Source: Cryptomeria japonica (lineage: Eukaryota; Streptophyta; Pinopsida; Cupressales; Cupressaceae). From it: a stretch of 64,000 bases of DNA. Location of the stretch: positions 561,104,445-561,168,444 of the forward strand of contig NC_081413.1 of NCBI RefSeq assembly GCF_030272615.1, given 5' to 3'. Position 1 is the stretch's first letter. Each line of letters starts with the position of its first letter. The position numbers were made by a program, and so were the translations under genes. Under the pieces are notes generated by a model, which did not search any database, was not told where the DNA came from, and saw nothing but the letters and a program-made list of their open reading frames with translations. This document shows, piece after piece, positions 1 to 12,471 of this stretch.

Positions 1-639
1 TTGTGCTAGGGTATTGCAGTTCAATCTGAACTGTAGATCTTCTTGTCGATCTTCCTATGCCATAGATTCCTTAACAAACATGATTCACGGCTTACCAATC
101 ATTTAATCATAGCCATCTCATCAGCTTCCTTCATTAAATAACACATTCAATCATTTAATGCATTATGTTATTACTCAGTTGCAACTCGGTGAATACTAAA
201 CTTCACTCGGTAGACATTCTGCCTTCATTAACTGATAGTGATAACCTTAGGGTTTACCAACTAGATTCCTTAGGGTAACATAGTATAGTATTAACCTTAC
301 AAATAACAACATATGTAAGATATCAAAACAATCTAAAACATCATGATCTCATCATTGTCTAACTCGGTAAGAGTTGCCCATTGAATAACGTATTTCTCCC
401 CTTATTCATCATATTCTTTTTGTATCTTTTACTGACTTCTTTATACTCATCAAAACATACTTTTTAAGATATGGCAACATCATACTGAATTAGAAAATCA
501 ATTTCTTGACATCAATGACAAAATAATGATATTAAGATGGTAAATATCCTTAATCAGTTATATCCATAATCATCAACAACCTTCTCAATATCCTTATTGA
601 AATGCCAACAATCTCTCATTGTCTATTATAATGCAAACA
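1..639 (-). repeat. 3' LTR of Ty1/copia element, truncated by window edge
   Basis: This is a direct repeat of 6130-6757 with scattered substitutions and a small indel near 170-200. On the minus strand the LTR begins at 639 with TGTTTGCATT, where the matching copy reads TGTTGGCATT. The rest of the LTR, about 850 bp judging by the complete copy, lies left of the window. By eye the two copies are about 95% identical, so this is not a very recent insertion. Confidence 0.9.
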
Positions 640-655
640 ATCTCCCCCTTTGTCA
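640..655 (-). other. polypurine tract of the copia element
   Basis: Read on the minus strand this is a purine run (GACAAAGGGGGAGAT) directly abutting the 3' LTR. That is the position and composition of the plus-strand primer of LTR retrotransposons. Confidence 0.75.
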
Positions 656-1087
656 TTGATGGCAAAACCAATTGATTTGACCTAATTGATTCGGATTCAG
701 ATTGCTATGAAATGCTGAAATGCTCCCCCATACATTAGTCTTCTCCTTTTTGTTCATCAGTCTTCTCCGTATATATTAGTCTTCTCCCCCTTTGACAACA
801 ATGCCAAAAAGTAAAGAACTTAAACATGATTTCTTCCACTGAGAAGTGAATTCCTTGCTCATATGTATCTCCTTAGTCTTGAATAGAGCATTTTGTCTTC
901 AATTCCTATGACCTATTATTGTTTCCTATACACCTTTAGAAAACATCCTAAAGTGTGTAAATTAGCATCAACTCCTAAAAAGATATTCTATAGAGTCATC
1001 GAATTGATGCTTTCACCGAACTCGGTCAATGAATGGAAGATAGGGGTAGGACCCCTAACTTGCTTCTGAGATACTCAAAAGTGTCCC
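656..1087. other. copia 3' untranslated internal region
   Basis: This stretch lies between the RNase H stop and the polypurine tract. It has no reading frame. It is AT-rich with several CTCCCC patches, and I see no further structure. Confidence 0.6.
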
Positions 1088-1687
1088 TTAGCGTGGCTTG
1101 GTGAAGATGTTTGCAATTTGTTCCTTTGTGCTAACATACTCAAACACCACTTTCTTCTCTTGAACTTCTTCTCTAAGATAATGATATTTGATAGAGATGT
1201 GTTTTGTCTTAGAGTGCATAACAGGATTCTTTGAAATGTTAATGGCACTAGTATTGTCATAGAATATAGTTATTGGCTTGGTAACTTTCTCATTTATACC
1301 TTCCAATAGTTGTTTGATCCATGCTATATTAGTACAATTCAATGCTACAACAATATATTCAGCTTCTGTCGTTGACTGTGAAACACATCCTTGTTTCTTG
1401 CTAAGCCAACTCACTAGTCTTTCTCCCAAAAAGAAAGCTCCTCCACTTGTGCTTTTTCTGTCATCAATGTTGCTTGCCCAATCAGCATCAGTATAAATGT
1501 TTATATCAAAATCATTTCCTTTCTGATACACTAAGCCATAATCTTTAGTGCCTTTTAAGTATCTGAAAATTCTCTTGATTGCTGTCATGTGTGTCTCCTT
1601 AGGATCTATGGAGAATCTTGCAACTATACCTAATGAATGTGCTATGTTTGGTCTACTATGAATAACATATTGTAGTTTTCCAATCAT
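1088..1687 (-). pseudogene. copia RNase H domain (end of gag-pol)
   Basis: This is the C-terminal RNase H of the copia polyprotein, which degrades the RNA strand of the RNA:DNA hybrid during reverse transcription. The conserved acidic motifs are visible in order: YTDADWA, then TEAEY, then YDNTSAI. The copia-typical tail with SKTKHI and HYLREEV follows. It lies in the same frame as the RT segment upstream, with a stop codon at their junction near 1690. It ends in a normal stop after a TKPR-like terminus, as copia polyproteins do. Confidence 0.9.
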
Positions 1688-1690
1688 AGA

Positions 1691-2480
1691 TCAGTAGAGT
1701 GTCTCATCAACAGATGCAGATTCATCATTCTTTGATAATTTACAGTTGGTAGTCATAGGAGTACTTACTGGTTTTGAATCCTTCATTCCAAATTTCTTCA
1801 AGATTTCCTTTATGTACTTGGATTGGGTAATGAAGATCTCATCTTTCATTTGTAGTATCTGTAAACCTATAAAATACTCTATCTCACTGATTAGTGACAT
1901 CTCAAATTCTTTGCTCATTTCATTTCCAAAGTTCTTGCATAGAGAGTCATTTCCACAAAATATAATGTCATCAACAAATATGGTTGAGATCAGTATTCCA
2001 TTCTCATCATGCTTCATGTACATGTTACTATTTTCACTTGTTCTTATAAAACCAATTTTGATCCAATAAGAGTGCAATCTCTCATACCATTCTCTAGGTG
2101 CTTGTTTCAAACCATATAAAGCTTTGTTCAATTTACATACATGATCTTTATTCTTATCTTCAACAAATCCTTCAGGTTATTCAATAAAAACTTCTTCTTC
2201 TAGTATACCATTCAGAAATGCAGATTTGACATCCATTTGATATATCTTGAAATTTGTAGCATATACCAACAACATTCTTACTCCTTCAACTCTTGCCACA
2301 GGTGCAAAAGTTTCACCATAATCAATTCCTTCTTCTTGAGCATAACCTTTGCAAACTAGTCTTTCTTTATTTCAAATGACTTCACCTTTTTCATTTAGCT
2401 TGTTTCTAAAAATCAACTTTGTATTGATTACATTTTTGTCCTTTAGTCTTGGGATTAGTGTCCATGTGTCATTCTTCTTG
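1691..2480 (-). pseudogene. copia reverse transcriptase domain
   Basis: RNA-dependent DNA polymerase of the Ty1/copia element. The longest open piece (2131-1691) has NKALYGLKQAPREWY and the catalytic FVDDIIFCG, followed by FGMKDSKPVSTPM. The sequence above 2131 translates in the same frame (the [14 protein letters not shown] and [11 protein letters not shown] type region) but carries stop codons. All catalytic residues seem present, so loss of function comes from stop codons rather than active-site changes. Confidence 0.88.
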
Positions 2481-2743
2481 ATTTGATCAATCTCTTCTGT
2501 CATAGCATTTATCCAATCTTCACTATTAAATGCCTCTTTCACTATTCTCAGTTCAAATTCAGATATCAGACATGTGTTCTATCTCAGTTTGTTCCTTTTA
2601 ATTACTGGATCATCCTTATCTCCTATAATCTGACTTGGTGCATGATGTCTTCTGACATATTTGGCTAATAGAGGAACAGTAGGCTCTGTATGATCCTCTT
2701 CATCACTCAATAACTAGATATTCTCTTCATTTTCTTCAATAGT

Positions 2744-3600
2744 CTACTTAGTAAGACTTCTTGGTTGAACATAGACAAATTCATCATAATCTTCTGGTTC
2801 CTTGGAATTTCCTTCATCATTCCTTTCTGCAAATTCATCAATTTTTGTATTTGCACTTTCTACTATTTTGTTAGATGATTCGATTAAACATTTAAATTCT
2901 TTGCTTCTAGAAGAATAACCTAGAAATGTTCCTTCTTCACTTTTCTGATCAAACTTGCCATTTCTATCATCTTTGTGAACATAGCATCTACTTCCAAAGA
3001 TTTTAAAATAATTTACATTAGGTTTCTTGTCATACCAGATTTCATATGGTGTCTTCAAAGTACCTTTCTTCAATTGTACTCGGTTTAGGGTGTAAACTGC
3101 TGCGCTTATTGCTTCTCTCCAAAATGTTTGTGGCACTTTCTTTTCAGTCATCAGGGTTCTAGCACAATCCACAATATATCTATTTCTTCTCTCAGCAATT
3201 CCTTTTTTTTGTGGAGTTCTCGGTGCAGATACTTGTCTTTTAATACCACGATCATTGCAGTATAAGTTGAATTCATCAGATGTGAACTCACCTCCTCTAT
3301 CTGATCTAAGACATTTCAGTTGTCTTCCTGTTTCATTTTCAACTCTTCCCTTGTACCATTTAAACATTTGAAAAGCTTCTGATTTTTCTTTTAAAAACAT
3401 TACTGACATCATCCTTGAGTAATCATCCACAAATAATATGAAATATTTATCACCATAATAACTTTCAACTTTCATAGGACCACAAAGATCAGTATGCAGA
3501 AGATCTAAAATTCCCTTAGAAGTGTAGGACTTACTTGTAAAGCTTGATCTTGTCATTTTTCCCATCTGGCATCCTTGGCACATAGCATTCTTAGGTTTCT
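2744..3600 (-). pseudogene. copia integrase (HHCC and DDE core)
   Basis: Integrase of the copia polyprotein, which joins the cDNA ends to the target. The 279-residue open piece starts at the CxxC end of the zinc-binding domain (MCQGCQMGK). The DDE core follows with HTDLCGP, FVDDYSR, CLRSDRGGEF and the KKGIAERRNR glutamate. The post-core FGSRCYVH...GKFDQKSEEGTFLGY block is typical of copia. The finger's histidines lie just upstream in the same frame beyond stops. Some motif wording resembles the SIRE/Maximus-type lineage, which is only an impression without a tree. Confidence 0.9.
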
Positions 3601-3883
3601 CAAGACTTAATAGACCTCTTACTCGGTGCTTCTTGCTTATTTTGATCAGATTATCAAAATTTACATGACAAAACCTTTTATGCCATAACCAGGTATCATC
3701 TATGTTTGCATATAAACACTTATTTTATTTTGAGTCAAGGTGAAATGTGTTACCTTTTGTTTGTGTCCTAGTAGTAGCTAACTTTCCGTGTTTGTCATGA
3801 ACTTTGACAATTCCATTCTAAAATTCTATTCGGTAGCCTATGTTGTTTAGTTGTACTACACTCAACAAATTGTATTTCAAACC

Positions 3884-4141
3884 TTAAACCCAATAAACAT
3901 CATTGCATCTTGCATTGTCAAGAAGTGTTATAGACCCTTTACCTCTTATCGGACATGGTGCATCATTACCAAATCTTACATAGCCTCCATTATGGTCTTC
4001 TAATATAACAAACTTGTGTTTATCACATGTCATGTGGTGTGAACATCCACTATCTGTGATCCAAGAATCATTTTTACTTATATGAGATAGTAGGGCTTTT
4101 TCTTCATACCTTTCTTCATCTGATCCATCTTTGATAACCAC
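3884..4141 (-). pseudogene. copia protease and GAG-pre-integrase region
   Basis: This piece contains the aspartic protease active site in the form SWITDSGCSHHMT, the usual copia DSG context, then the YVRFGNDAPCPIRGKGSI beta-strand region. It shares the frame of gag upstream and integrase downstream. The order gag-PR-INT-RT-RH defines the element as Ty1/copia rather than Ty3/gypsy. Confidence 0.88.
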
Positions 4142-5203
4142 ATAAACAACTTCCTTTGTATCAATTTCATCCGATTTATCATCATTAGATTCCTTGTCAG
4201 CTATTAGGCATGTCCTCTTATCTCTTTCTCTGAAATCTCGGTGTCCTCTATAATGATTATCTTTCTGCCTATCATCTTGGTAATCTCTCTTTTCACTAGA
4301 TTATCTGTCAGGACAGTTAGAAGCCATATGTCCTATTTTGTCACAATTGAAACATTTTAAAGGTAGCTTTCCTTTATACTTACATTTGCCTCATGGTAAC
4401 CTTCTAGCTAATAGTGCTTCAAACTCTTCTTGTTTCTTGATTTCCTCATAGAGCTTGTGTATTTTTTCCATATTCTTATGAAATCTCTCACTTGCTCCAC
4501 TATGATCTCCTTTAGTGTACTTACTCATTCTATCATTGTAATCATCAGATTCATCAAGATGAAAAGAACTGAAAGCAGATTCTACTTTTTTTACCGATGA
4601 CCCACTGTTATCAAAATTACTTAACTCAAAAGCATGTAGCTTACCAATAGTGGCATCTAAAGAAACTGGCATATTGGGTATAGACCTCAATTCAATGATT
4701 GTAGAGACTCGGATTGCATAAGCTGGTAGTAGGGTTCTTAACAACTTACTTGTTATATCCTTTTCTTCAATGGTTCTACCAGCTCCTTTGATTTGATTAA
4801 CAATCTCCTTTAGTCTTGTATTGTACTAAGTTATGTTCTCACCTTCATTCATCCTAATAGATTCAAGTTGTCCTCTTAGACTATCCACTATTTCTCTTTG
4901 AACATGTTCATCACCACCATACATAGATATGAGCTTATCCCACATTGCCTTTGCATCATTGCAGCCTTCTAGATCATTAAACTTTGTGTCGGTCAATGCA
5001 GATGTTATTTCAATCATTGCTTAGATATGTTCTTGCTTTGCCTTTATCTCTTCCATTGTCAATGGATAGGTGCTCGGTGGAATGAAATCATTCTCTAGAT
5101 AATATATAGCATATTATCCAACTCCTGATAGGTGCAGCTTCATCATTTTCTGCCATGTAGAGAAACTTGACTTGTTTAGCTTCGGTGCATCCCTCTTATA
5201 CAT
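4142..5203 (-). pseudogene. copia gag with CCHC zinc knuckle
   Basis: Nucleocapsid/capsid part of the copia polyprotein, which packages the RNA. A plausible start is the ATG at 5203. The capsid region includes DAKAMWDKLISMYGGDE and the RMNEGENIT stretch, as in copia UBN2-type gags. The zinc knuckle near 4375-4320 reads CFNCDKIGHMASNC, an intact CX2CX4HX4C. All open pieces (5017, 4744, 4141, 3583, 2131 and 1687 starts) are in one frame, so the damage is substitutions making stops rather than indels. Confidence 0.87.
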
Positions 5204-5250
5204 CTTTGGATCTTTGCCTCAAGTACTTTAAAACTTTTCTTCTGGAGTCC

Positions 5251-5267
5251 AAAGCTCTTATACCAAT
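5251..5267 (-). other. primer binding site of copia element
   Basis: Immediately inside the 5' LTR the minus strand reads ATTGGTATAAGAGC. This is close to the plant initiator-Met tRNA primer site (TGGTATCAGAGC), differing by two bases, which is typical of Ty1/copia elements. Confidence 0.75.
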
Positions 5268-6757
5268 TGATAGATCTGATACTAAATTTTTAGTACATAT
5301 GTCAAGCTAACAAGATGAAAGGGGGGGTGAATCATACAAACTTAATCCTCCATAAAAACATCAGATTGAACCTCGATAACCTATACATCAGTAATATAAC
5401 CAAAATTACTGAACATGTAAACTCAAAAGCATATAAACATCATAAACCTCATAACACCAGATTTAATGTGGAAACCCAAATAGGGAAAAACCACTATGGG
5501 ATTTCAGAACCACTAAGAAATATACTCTTCTAGAGTATGCTTGGTTAAAAGAAAATCTCGTTAAAGATTTAAAACACATTGCTAGATGTGACCCGGTTAA
5601 GGGATTTTCCTCAGATCTGTTAGGATCTTCACTTTGTTAGAGGTGACCTTGTTAAAGGATTTCAAACACTCAATCAAACTGTCACCTTGCTAGAGGGTTT
5701 TACAAATAAGACTGTTAAGTCCACTCGGTAAAGAGATTTTCTATCACTTTCACAAAATAACAGTAATAAAAATCTATCTACAACTTCACATCTAAAATGC
5801 TAAAGCGGATTCTTATTTGTTCAATACAATCTAGACATGGAACTAATCTTGTCCATCTATTGGGCTTCTATACTCTATTATCAAAATAGATCTTCAAGCT
5901 TCTATGCTCGATGATCACTGTGTAGCATCCCTATGCATACACTTGCCCGCATACATTGTTTATCAACAGTTCCCTATTTATAAACAATTAGCTAACTGTT
6001 TAATCTCCTTGATCACCTTTCCCATGATCAATCATAGCCATCAGATCTTTAGTCTTGTCTAGGTTCAATGTATCCTTCAATCTGAAAACATTTTTCCCTA
6101 CCTCGAAACTTGCATACATTCCTTGGAACTTGTGCTAGGGTATTGTGGTTCAATCTGAGCTGTAGATCTTCTTGCCGATCTTCCTATGCCATAGATTCTT
6201 TAGCAAACTTGATTCATGACTTACCAATCATTTAATCATAGCCATCTCATCAGCTTCTTTCATTAAATAACACATTCAATCATTTAATGCATTCTATTAT
6301 TACTCGATGAATACTAAACTTCACTCGGTAGACATTCCACCTTCATTAACCGATAGCAATAACCTTAGGGTTTACCGACTAGGTTCCTTAGGGTAACATA
6401 GTATAGTATTAACCTTACAAATAACAACATATGTAAGATATCAAAACAATCTAAAATATCATGATTTCATCATTGTCTAACTCGGTAATAGTTGCCCATT
6501 GAATAACTTATTTCTCCCCTTATTCATCATATTCTTTCTGTGTCTTTTACCGACTTCTTTATACTCATCAAAACATACTTCTTAAGATATGGCAACATCA
6601 TACTGAATTAGAAAATCAATTTCTTGACATCAATGACAAAATAATGATATTAAGATGGTAAATATCCTTAATTAGTTATATCCATAATCATCAACAACCT
6701 TCTCAATATCCTTATTGAAATGCCAACAATCTCTCATTGTCTGTTATAATGCCAACA
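5268..6757 (-). repeat. complete 5' LTR of copia element
   Basis: On the minus strand this 1490-bp LTR begins TGTTGGCATT at 6757 and ends GATCTATCA at 5268, giving TG...CA termini. Its distal 628 bp are repeated at 1-639. It contains several short ACTCGGT/ACCGAGT motifs. The 5 bp beyond it are cataa (6758-6762); the matching target duplication would lie left of the window. It resembles the solo LTR at 40856-42421, sharing the TGTTGGCAT start, a TGTCATTGATGTCAA block and a GGGAAAAACCAC block. Confidence 0.9.
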
Positions 6758-7930
6758 CATAATGTGGACAACATTAGTGTGTCAAAAAGGACTAATGTAG
6801 TGGTCTACACTTCACTACTAAAGGTGGAGAGAGAAAAAAATAAACTAGAGAAACAAATAGAAAAGTTACAGGCAGACCTGGAAAACAAAAAATCAAGGAG
6901 GAAAGTAGCGGATAGCAAGTGCAATGATTTATAGAAAAGGATAAAAAATTCGGGCTCTATAGTAGAAATTGCAAAGCAGGAGAAGGATGCAGAATTGAAG
7001 GACCTGACACAAAAACTGGCTAAAAGCAGTAATAAAATTGTTGAGGAAAAAGCCAGTTTTCAAAAATTATACAAAAGTTATGAGTCTGCTGCTGCCGAAA
7101 TGAAAAAATTACAGAACCTATTGGATCATGGGAAGGAAAAAGAAAAACATTTGCAAGAGGAAGAAAGAAAAAAATGTGCACAAATGAAAGAAGACCTACA
7201 CAATGCAAATGATAAAATAAAAACTTTGGAGGATAGATTGAAAGATAATATGAAAAATACAACGAAGTATATACAAGAAAACATTTGGTGGAAAATAATG
7301 CAGAGGAGTGAGAAGTTGTGTGAATGGTTTCAATTGATTGAAAGTATGAGACAATTTTTTTTTTAAATCAAAGGGCACTATGAGAAGAGCACACATGTTT
7401 ATTCAAAAGAGGAAATGGCAAAAAAGATTCTGAAAGTAGTCTATAGTTCCAGTGACAGCTACTTGGCATCCAAGGGAATTAAGAGCTGCATTGATGCCAC
7501 AGTTAAGACATCATCTATCATTCAAAAATGCCAGAAGCTAAGGGAAACATCAAAAGTTATGGACAGTTGTGGAAAAAGGATAATGAAGCTGCAAGAAAAT
7601 AAAAATAATTCAATTAAACTTGGTTTGCCTAAGCCTGTTGACACAGAAAATAAACTTATTGGAGAAAAAGCTTACAAAAAAATCATGGAGATAAAAATGA
7701 AGTCTGATTTAGACTTGCTTCCAAAGGACACAACTCCCAAAAGCTTTATAGAATTCATCCAACCATTTACAACTCTAAATTCGTTATTGGATGAAAAAGT
7801 GATGTCAAGTAAATCTTCTAAATATGGAATGTTGACGAAGTTGGAGTTGACTTTCCATAGTTTATAGAATATTGACCTTCCATCAGATGAAGAGTGGAGT
7901 ACCCTACAAAAACTGGCACAGAATTCTTAA
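6758..7930 (+). pseudogene. coiled-coil protein relic, 5' end removed by copia insertion
   Basis: One frame runs from the LTR edge to a TAA at 7928-7930, interrupted only by stops at 6932-6934 (TAG), 7364-7366 (TAA inside a T-run) and 7865-7867 (TAG). The first 200 codons are Lys/Glu-rich with heptad-like spacing (KLEKQIEKLQADLENKK, MKKLQNLLDHGKEKEKHL, KIKTLEDRLKDN), a long coiled coil. The last part is a less charged globular segment around YSSSDSYLASKGIKSCID and PKSFIEFIQPF. I recognise no family. The frame is open right at the LTR junction, so the missing 5' part probably lies beyond the left window edge. It could be a host gene fragment or an old mobile-element ORF. Confidence 0.6.
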
Positions 7931-8952
7931 GAATCATAGTATGTAATGCACAATTTTCTTCTTTTATTCTTAATTTCAAGGTTTTGTGTTTTTTTTGTTT
8001 TCTATTTTGCTAATCCAACCTATGAATCTAATTTATGAATAAGAAAAAAATGGCACTCGCTATTGCTATTTTGCTAATCTAGCCTATGAATCTATGATGC
8101 ATAGTGCAAAACTTCAGCCAGTAAATTTGTATTCTCAAATTCTCCCTTGCTTTAACATTTATGCATTTCTCTATTTCTGATTAGTAGGTTTTAGGTACTA
8201 CTATTATCTATGTTTAATTTGTCATGGCGTGAATTAATATTTAATTTTGAACTCTATTTTTTGAACAGGAGACATCAAACATGTAGCAAATGCTAAATTG
8301 CTAATATGACCTATGATGGCCATATAAATATGTGTTGAGTTTGTGATTTTGATGTTCAGTGTTCACATGTTGCAAACTTGCAATTCGACTTGAAGTTGTT
8401 GTTGCTCCCTTGTTTCTATAAAAGGGAATTCAAGGTCATTTGCAATTTTGCAAAGGGTTTTTAAACTTTGTATTCACTTTTGCATGGACATTGGAGAATC
8501 ACACAGGAGTTGTTGCTCTCTTCTTTCTATAAAAGGGAATTCAGGGTCATTTGCAAAGGGTTCTGAAACTTTGTATTCACTTTTGCAATTGGCATGGAGA
8601 ATCACACAGATTGGTGTATTACTATTGAATGAATTGTATCATATGGCTATATTTTGAAAGAATTAATGAAAATCTAAGTTCTCGACATGTGTATTACTAT
8701 TGAATGAAATTTATCATATGGTTCTGAAATGTATCACATAGATTTGAGATTCAAACATGTATAAATAAACAATAAACATCTCTATATCAATAAATACATT
8801 ATGGTTTTTTTTTATTATGCTATTTTAAATCTAGAAATAGAAAGTTGAAAAATACAATTACAAATCAATATTAAATTCTAATTGCAAAAAGTAATATGCT
8901 TTTGTAATATGAATGATGAGATATAGTAATAAGATTAATAAATACCAATCAC
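7931..8952. other. AT-rich spacer
   Basis: No coding frame is supported here. The region holds a tandem duplication (listed separately) and repeats of a GTGTATTACTATTGAATGAA phrase near 8613 and 8690. A/T-rich filler follows up to the end of the hAT relic. Confidence 0.5.
8395..8609 (+). repeat. tandem duplication of about 105 bp
   Basis: Two adjacent copies (about 8395-8506 and 8507-8609) share GTTGCTC..TTTCTATAAAAGGGAATTCA, the CTTTGTATTCACTTTTGCA phrase and the GGAGAATCACACAG end. Both copies carry a TATAAAA box-like motif. They differ by small indels. Confidence 0.8.
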
Positions 8953-11638
8953 TTACAGTTGCCATTCATCCTCATCAAATTCAGTGCTTTCTTGATTCTT
9001 GTCTGTGGTTTCTTTACTCTGAGTCTGAGTCTACATATCTTCACTGAACTACATCTCAATGCTAGCAGTAGGTCCACTAGTCCCACTAGAACTTTGGTTT
9101 GAAGTGTTTCCCAAACCTCTTCTTTCACATTTGGACCTCTAGATTTGCAGTGCCCTATCGTAAGGAAAAGTGTGGACATCATACCTAGATGTATAGAGCC
9201 TCAAGCAATTTTCTAAATTTTTGTCTAGTTTGTTTCTTAGCTTTGATTTTGGGAACCCCAAAGCACTGAAAACTCTCTCATCTTCCACCGAACCTAATAT
9301 CATGGTAAGACATAAATCAGCAAGCTTCACATATTCTGGCATTGAATCACGCAAGGATGTGTTCTTAGCTATATATTTCCAAAGCCTTTTTACTAATCCC
9401 TCTTCACGGGGGTTCTCCATTTTGGCATATTGTACTTTCATAATGTATGCAAATCGAGATGATTGCTCTCAAAGATGAGTTTCATCTAATATTCCATTTA
9501 TAGTTACTCCATTAAATTCTTTGGATATGCAAAATTATTTTACCAAAGTCAGTAGCTTACTTCAAAAATCAGATGCACTATTGAGGCTCCAATAATGAGG
9601 AAACACAATAGACAAGGCTTTGAGTAGGTTGTCAGCAGGGAATCTGCTTCTAATTTCTGAGGAAAGATCATATGCAATTTTCTTCACAAAAGTAGTTATA
9701 GTCTCAACAATCTTGTCAAAATCTTCTTGAGGTGCTTTCCTGGTTACTCGGGTTGACCATGGCATAGAAGTGCATTGGTATCTGAACTCCCCGTACATTG
9801 GCACATACCTCCTCGTCTGCACTGATTTGTAAAAAGTTATCAAGATTGCTCAAATCTGTAAGTGTTCACCACTTAACAAATTTTTCATCAGATAGTGTTG
9901 GTTGATTTCGATAGAGATTGTCGAGGGTCATGCATGTAATCTTACATGGCGTAGCATATTTTTTAATATACAGAGCTTTTTTGGGGGGCAGCCTTCATAA
10001 TATTCCTCATTTCCTATAGCATGGGTAGAAGAGCTACCAAAGTTAAGAGTGTCTCTAAATTACTTAACCTACAGAGAAGTTCAGGAAATTTCAGTTGATT
10101 TGATTCGTTGCGAGTTGTGTGAAATAGTCCAATCAAGGATGGATATTCTAAAAACACTTGATGCACTGGACCATCCAAAGAGATCCATCTAGTATCATTA
10201 TCCTTGAGAAGCTTGTTCCCATTAGTTAATCCATCAACAAAGTGTTGAAATTCCATAAATCACTTGGGACTTCGACATAAGTGTGGGTAGAGCTCTCTAA
10301 TTAAAATTTCAATTTTTTTAACCAAACCAAACCCGCTCACAATTCCAAAAGCTAGATTCATTCGGTGAGCCATGCAATGAATTTTAGTAATGTATGGTGC
10401 AAATGAAGTTTCAATATTTGTACAAAGACCGTTCTTGTGACCTTGCATTACTAAAGCTCCATCTACTCCAGCACAAACCAATTTTTTGGCTACCTTCATG
10501 TCATCCATACCTCCATATTCAAATAAACTTTTCTTTACTAGTTGAAATAAATTTTTCGTTGTCGCACTCTCCTTCATTTTAGCAATAGATAGTAGATGAT
10601 GTTGTCAGGTATGATTCTCTATAGTATAAACATGCATGCATACCCATGAAGTATTGTCTACTGCTGTAACTTTGTCTAAGAAAATGCAATGAAGTTTGAC
10701 TCTCTTATTTTTTCTTCTACATCTTCTTTTTCAACCTCAGCAAGACAACTTGTCCATTCCCATCCACTATTTACTGACCAATGTCTATTAGGATAGTTAG
10801 TAACTTTCAAAAAGCGTAATAAACCACTAATTGATGGGAAATCTATCATAGCATGCCCTCTACTCAAAATATGAAAAACAACGCTTAACTGGACAACTTT
10901 TCCCAGTTGTTCTATTTGCATTGCTTTACCAGAAACAACTTCAATAGAACCTTTAACTTCAGCAGGCTTTGTTTGTAATTTCTCATGAAAATAATACTCT
11001 TCGGCATTACTCACATGCTTACATTCATCCTTTGTTTTCCATCTTATCACTGATTTTTCAACCCTGTCTATCATTTGTTTTTCATAAACTTTACCCATAT
11101 GCTTTTCTATGGTGTCAAATTTTAGCTGCAACCTAATTTCCTTCTTATTTTTCCAAGTGCAAATCTTACACCTACATTCTATTGGAGGCTTACCTTCAAT
11201 TTTATTCTCTACTAGTTCAATTAATGGATACTTTGATACCCAATTAATTTGAAAATTTCTCATTGACATATCCCACTCCTAATCCTTTTTTGATTGTGGT
11301 TCACCCTTTTTTGATATGGCTTTTCTTTTCCCCTTCCATGCATTATCATCAATGGCATTATCACCCAAGTCGATTATATCATTCTGGATAACTTGGGTAT
11401 CTACCAAATAATCTTCTTCAAGATCATCCTGATCTCATATATTAGGTTCATCGCCGTCTTCAACATGCATTGCAGGTGGCAAATTTTGTACTTGTACTTG
11501 TGATGATGTACCTTCCTAATTTTCACCAGTACCATAATCTTTTCCAATGCCAAAGTATGAAGACAACGTTCTTCTTTTTGTTGGCCTCTCCTAGCCTTCC
11601 TCACATTCAGGTTTCCTACCCCTCTTCCTATTCGACAT
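8953..11638 (-). pseudogene. hAT-superfamily transposase gene, decayed
   Basis: The chosen ATG at 11638 opens a basic N-terminus (NRKRGRKPE, then a KRRTLSSYF nuclear-signal-like stretch) in the same frame as the piece ending at 10676. A CxxC...H BED/TTF-like zinc finger sits near 11185-11090 (CRCKICTWKNK...HMGK). After a frameshift near 10680 come the D-containing LDKVTAVDNTSW motif, then GVDGALVMQGHKNG, KIHCMAHRMNLAF and DNDTRWISLDGPV, all hAT catalytic-core blocks. The C-terminal dimerisation block is SVEDERVFSALGFPKSKLRNKL near 9290-9200, and the gene ends FDEDEWQL-stop at 8953. It has at least three frameshifts (near 10680, about 9980, and in the tail) and about eight in-frame stops. The architecture resembles the KIAA1586/ZNF862-like hAT family common in plant genomes. 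I could not identify terminal inverted repeats. Confidence 0.85.
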
Positions 11639-12471
11639 CTCCAATGAAATAAAGGCTGCCAAAAATTATCAATTTGCTAAAGAAGCAATAATAGACTATA
11701 ATGTATAATATACCACTTCAAAAATATGATCGCTCACCTTTAGGCTTTAGGTCACTAGTAGTCGCCAATATAGTCAACAACAATGATTTTCCTTGGTCTG
11801 AAACTTTGCTATTGATCAGAATTCAGAGCTTAGAAACACCAGATTGTGTTGAGATAGATCTGATCTTTGCATGTATTTATACCAATCCTTATATGGTGAA
11901 TTCCACGAGAATTTTATATGGTATACAAATATTTGGCGAATCTTGCGTAACTATAACATGACTTATGTAATTTTCAAGGTGATTATAGGTTGTCCAAATA
12001 TGACTTATGTATTTTTTGAGGCAATTATAGGTCATCCAAATAATAGGCGAATACAATATAGTTGGTGAAAGTTGGGGTGACTGGAGACACGCGTCAGCAA
12101 GATGTCAGGCAAATTGGGTCCCCCTGGCTAACAAATCTTCACATGCCTATAGGAGAATTAAGGTAATCTATTAAGGAAACCTCAGAGTGTGTAGGCGAAA
12201 TAATTAAATTTATCATGTATCCACCATATATTGTATTAGTGAAATCATCACATAGAAACATTTAATTGCATAAAACATATCGCGATCGGGCCGTGACTTT
12301 GACGGAAATTGATAATGTTCTGGCGACATGGCCACCCCCAGACCGTACAAAATATTTGCCATTTTCGACATGGCCAATGTGAAAAATTTTCCATTGGTGA
12401 ATATTTGCCACTAAAGTAATCTCAGACATATATGTTTGGAATATATTAACACAAACTCTAATGTTATGAAG

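Noticed and set aside
9221-9478. Plus-strand ORF opposite the hAT C-terminus
   Set aside because: The minus strand carries the conserved dimerisation block; the plus frame is its shadow.
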